From the NCBI GenBank assembly GCA_022709605.1, contig JAKLIM010000219.1:1-6409 (forward strand): a stretch of DNA of 6,409 nt, written 5' to 3'. Positions within the stretch are counted from its first letter, which is position 1; each line of letters starts with the position of its first letter. Under the pieces are notes generated by a model, which had not been told where the DNA came from, made no database searches, and worked only from the letters and a program-made list of their open reading frames with translations. Source of the DNA: Bacteroidota bacterium (GTDB taxonomy: Bacteria; Bacteroidota; Bacteroidia; Bacteroidales; Paludibacteraceae). Both the position numbers and the translations under genes were made by a program. Shown here piece by piece: positions 5,848-6,409 of this stretch.

Positions 5848-6300
5848 TTATTTCAGCCTCTTTTTAAAACAGCAACTATTCTCTACACCAATGTACTGTC
5901 CGTAATTTGGAATTGTGCGGTAACCATTTTTTTCGTATAACCGAATGGCATCGGGCTGACGAATGCCTGTTTCTAACACACAATGTGAAAAATTCATCTA
6001 CGCAGCCCATTTTTCTAATTCGTTTAACACCTGCGAAGCAATTCCTTTTCCTCTGAACGCAAGTAAAGTGTACATTCGTTTTATTTCCATGGCACTTTCG
6101 TCGAATTGTTTCATAGCACCACAGGCTATTGGCAACTCCTTTTCGTAAGCCACCACTACATGATTGATTTTGTCAATTTTATTGTACTGCGCATAAAAAT
6201 CATGTTCATCACCATCAATTTCAGCCAGTTCGACATCGAGCTGACGAACCAAAGAAATAAAGTCACTGTCATCGGAAATCGTACGAAGGAAAGCAGGCAT
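5848..6300 (-). pseudogene. GNAT family N-acetyltransferase interrupted by one in-frame amber codon
   Basis: Read through, the frame encodes about 150 residues, the usual length of a GNAT acyltransferase that transfers an acetyl group from acetyl-CoA to an amine. The first 100 codons include MEIKRMYTL (strand beta 4 region, 71-79) and the acetyl-CoA pyrophosphate-binding motif R83-G-K-G86-I-A88 followed by helix QVLNELEKWAA. Codon 101 is TAG (5998-6000). The remaining 49 codons continue in the same frame with NFSHCVLETGIRQPDAIRLY and EKNGYRTIPNYGQY, the typical C-terminal GNAT motif B, and stop with TAA at 5848-5850. Only one base change separates TAG from AAG, GAG or CAG, which would fit the WAxE/K-type sequence expected here. 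ATG directly follows the TAG. The gene is therefore a young nonsense allele, a sequencing error, or a split gene with reinitiation. The 100-residue fragment alone lacks the last strands of the fold. Substrate unknown. Confidence 0.85.
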
Positions 6301-6326
6301 ATTTAAAGTAGTTCAATTTAACGATT

Positions 6327-6334
6327 CAAAGATA
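6327..6334 (-). promoter_or_regulatory. Candidate -7 promoter element (TATCTTTG) for the acetyltransferase gene
   Basis: On the minus strand this reads TATCTTTG, a full match to TAnnTTTG, with transcription expected to start about 20-25 bases before the ATG at 6300. A TTTG lies upstream on the same strand (6347-6350), but at 12 bases it is closer than the usual spacing of about 19-21. The element is part of one arm of a perfect inverted repeat. Confidence 0.5.
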
Positions 6335-6370
6335 ATTAGATTTTTGCAAAGAAACTTTTTTATAATAAAT

Positions 6371-6378
6371 TATCTTTG
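6371..6378 (+). promoter_or_regulatory. Candidate -7 promoter element (TATCTTTG) for the gene starting at 6401
   Basis: TATCTTTG matches TAnnTTTG in full and lies 22 bases before the ATG at 6401, giving a leader of roughly 20 bases. A TTTG at 6343-6346 lies 24 bases upstream, slightly beyond the usual -33 spacing. It mirrors the element that serves the minus-strand gene. Confidence 0.55.
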
Positions 6379-6400
6379 CAAATAAAAACAAGAAACACTT

Positions 6401-6409
6401 ATGCAAACC
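6401..6409 (+). CDS. Start of a plus-strand gene cut by the window edge
   Basis: ATG CAA ACC (Met-Gln-Thr) begins at 6401 after an A-rich leader (AACAAGAAACACTT) and a well placed TATCTTTG element. This is the normal layout of a Bacteroidota gene start without a Shine-Dalgarno site. Only three codons are visible, so the product cannot be named and the call depends on the promoter context. Confidence 0.5.

Larger units (their letters stand above)
6327..6378. repeat. Perfect 11-bp inverted repeat in the divergent promoter region
   Basis: CAAAGATAATT (6327-6337) and AATTATCTTTG (6368-6378) are perfect reverse complements separated by 30 bases. Each arm contains an outward-facing TAnnTTTG element. 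The palindrome TTTGCAAA lies between them (6343-6350) and recurs overlapping the right arm (6375-6382). The layout would suit a shared regulator or simply two mirrored promoters. Confidence 0.65.

Noticed and set aside
5998..6000. TAG reassigned to an amino acid in this organism
   Set aside because: One TAG in one gene is no evidence for a changed code; a point mutation, error or reinitiation is simpler, and I know of no such code in Bacteroidota chromosomes.
5963..6306. Plus-strand open frames opposite the acetyltransferase
   Set aside because: The minus strand carries clear GNAT motifs throughout this stretch, so the plus-strand frames are shadows.

Overview
The window looks like chromosomal DNA of a Bacteroidota bacterium, most likely of the Bacteroidales type. 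It is AT-rich, has no Shine-Dalgarno-like sites in front of its genes, carries several copies of the Bacteroidota -7 promoter consensus TAnnTTTG, and encodes the long (388-residue) form of PurM seen in this phylum. It also holds two kinds of short intergenic repeat that I associate with these genomes. No rRNA, tRNA, CRISPR array, transposase or phage gene is visible.

Left block (1-3406, plus strand). A degenerate AAAC-type heptamer array (24-87) sits directly in front of purM (96-1262), the housekeeping aminoimidazole-ribotide synthetase of purine biosynthesis. Next come two adjacent paralogous genes for small envelope proteins (1337-1855 and 1882-2403). Both encode an N-terminal membrane helix, a lysine-rich loop, a second hydrophobic stretch ending in a lipobox-like cysteine, and a diverged beta-rich tail. 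The second paralog overlaps by 17 bases a radical SAM/SPASM protein gene (2387-3406). The three genes after purM are tightly packed and probably one transcription unit. Whether the radical SAM enzyme acts on the two small proteins is the most interesting open question here.

Middle block (3407-5104). An intergenic region of about 290 bases holds a GC-rich hairpin repeat of a dispersed Bacteroidota type and a TAnnTTTG promoter candidate. It precedes a 467-residue protein of a conserved but uncharacterised family.

Right block (5101-6409). That gene converges with a minus-strand pair: a secreted DUF4468-like protein (5108-5773) and a GNAT acetyltransferase gene (5848-6300). An 11-bp imperfect inverted repeat lies at the convergence point. 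The GNAT gene is interrupted by a single in-frame amber codon that is immediately followed by ATG; the other 49 codons continue in the same frame. The last 100 bases before the right-hand gene form a divergent promoter region with a perfect 11-bp inverted repeat containing both -7 elements. A new plus-strand gene begins at 6401 and leaves the window after three codons.
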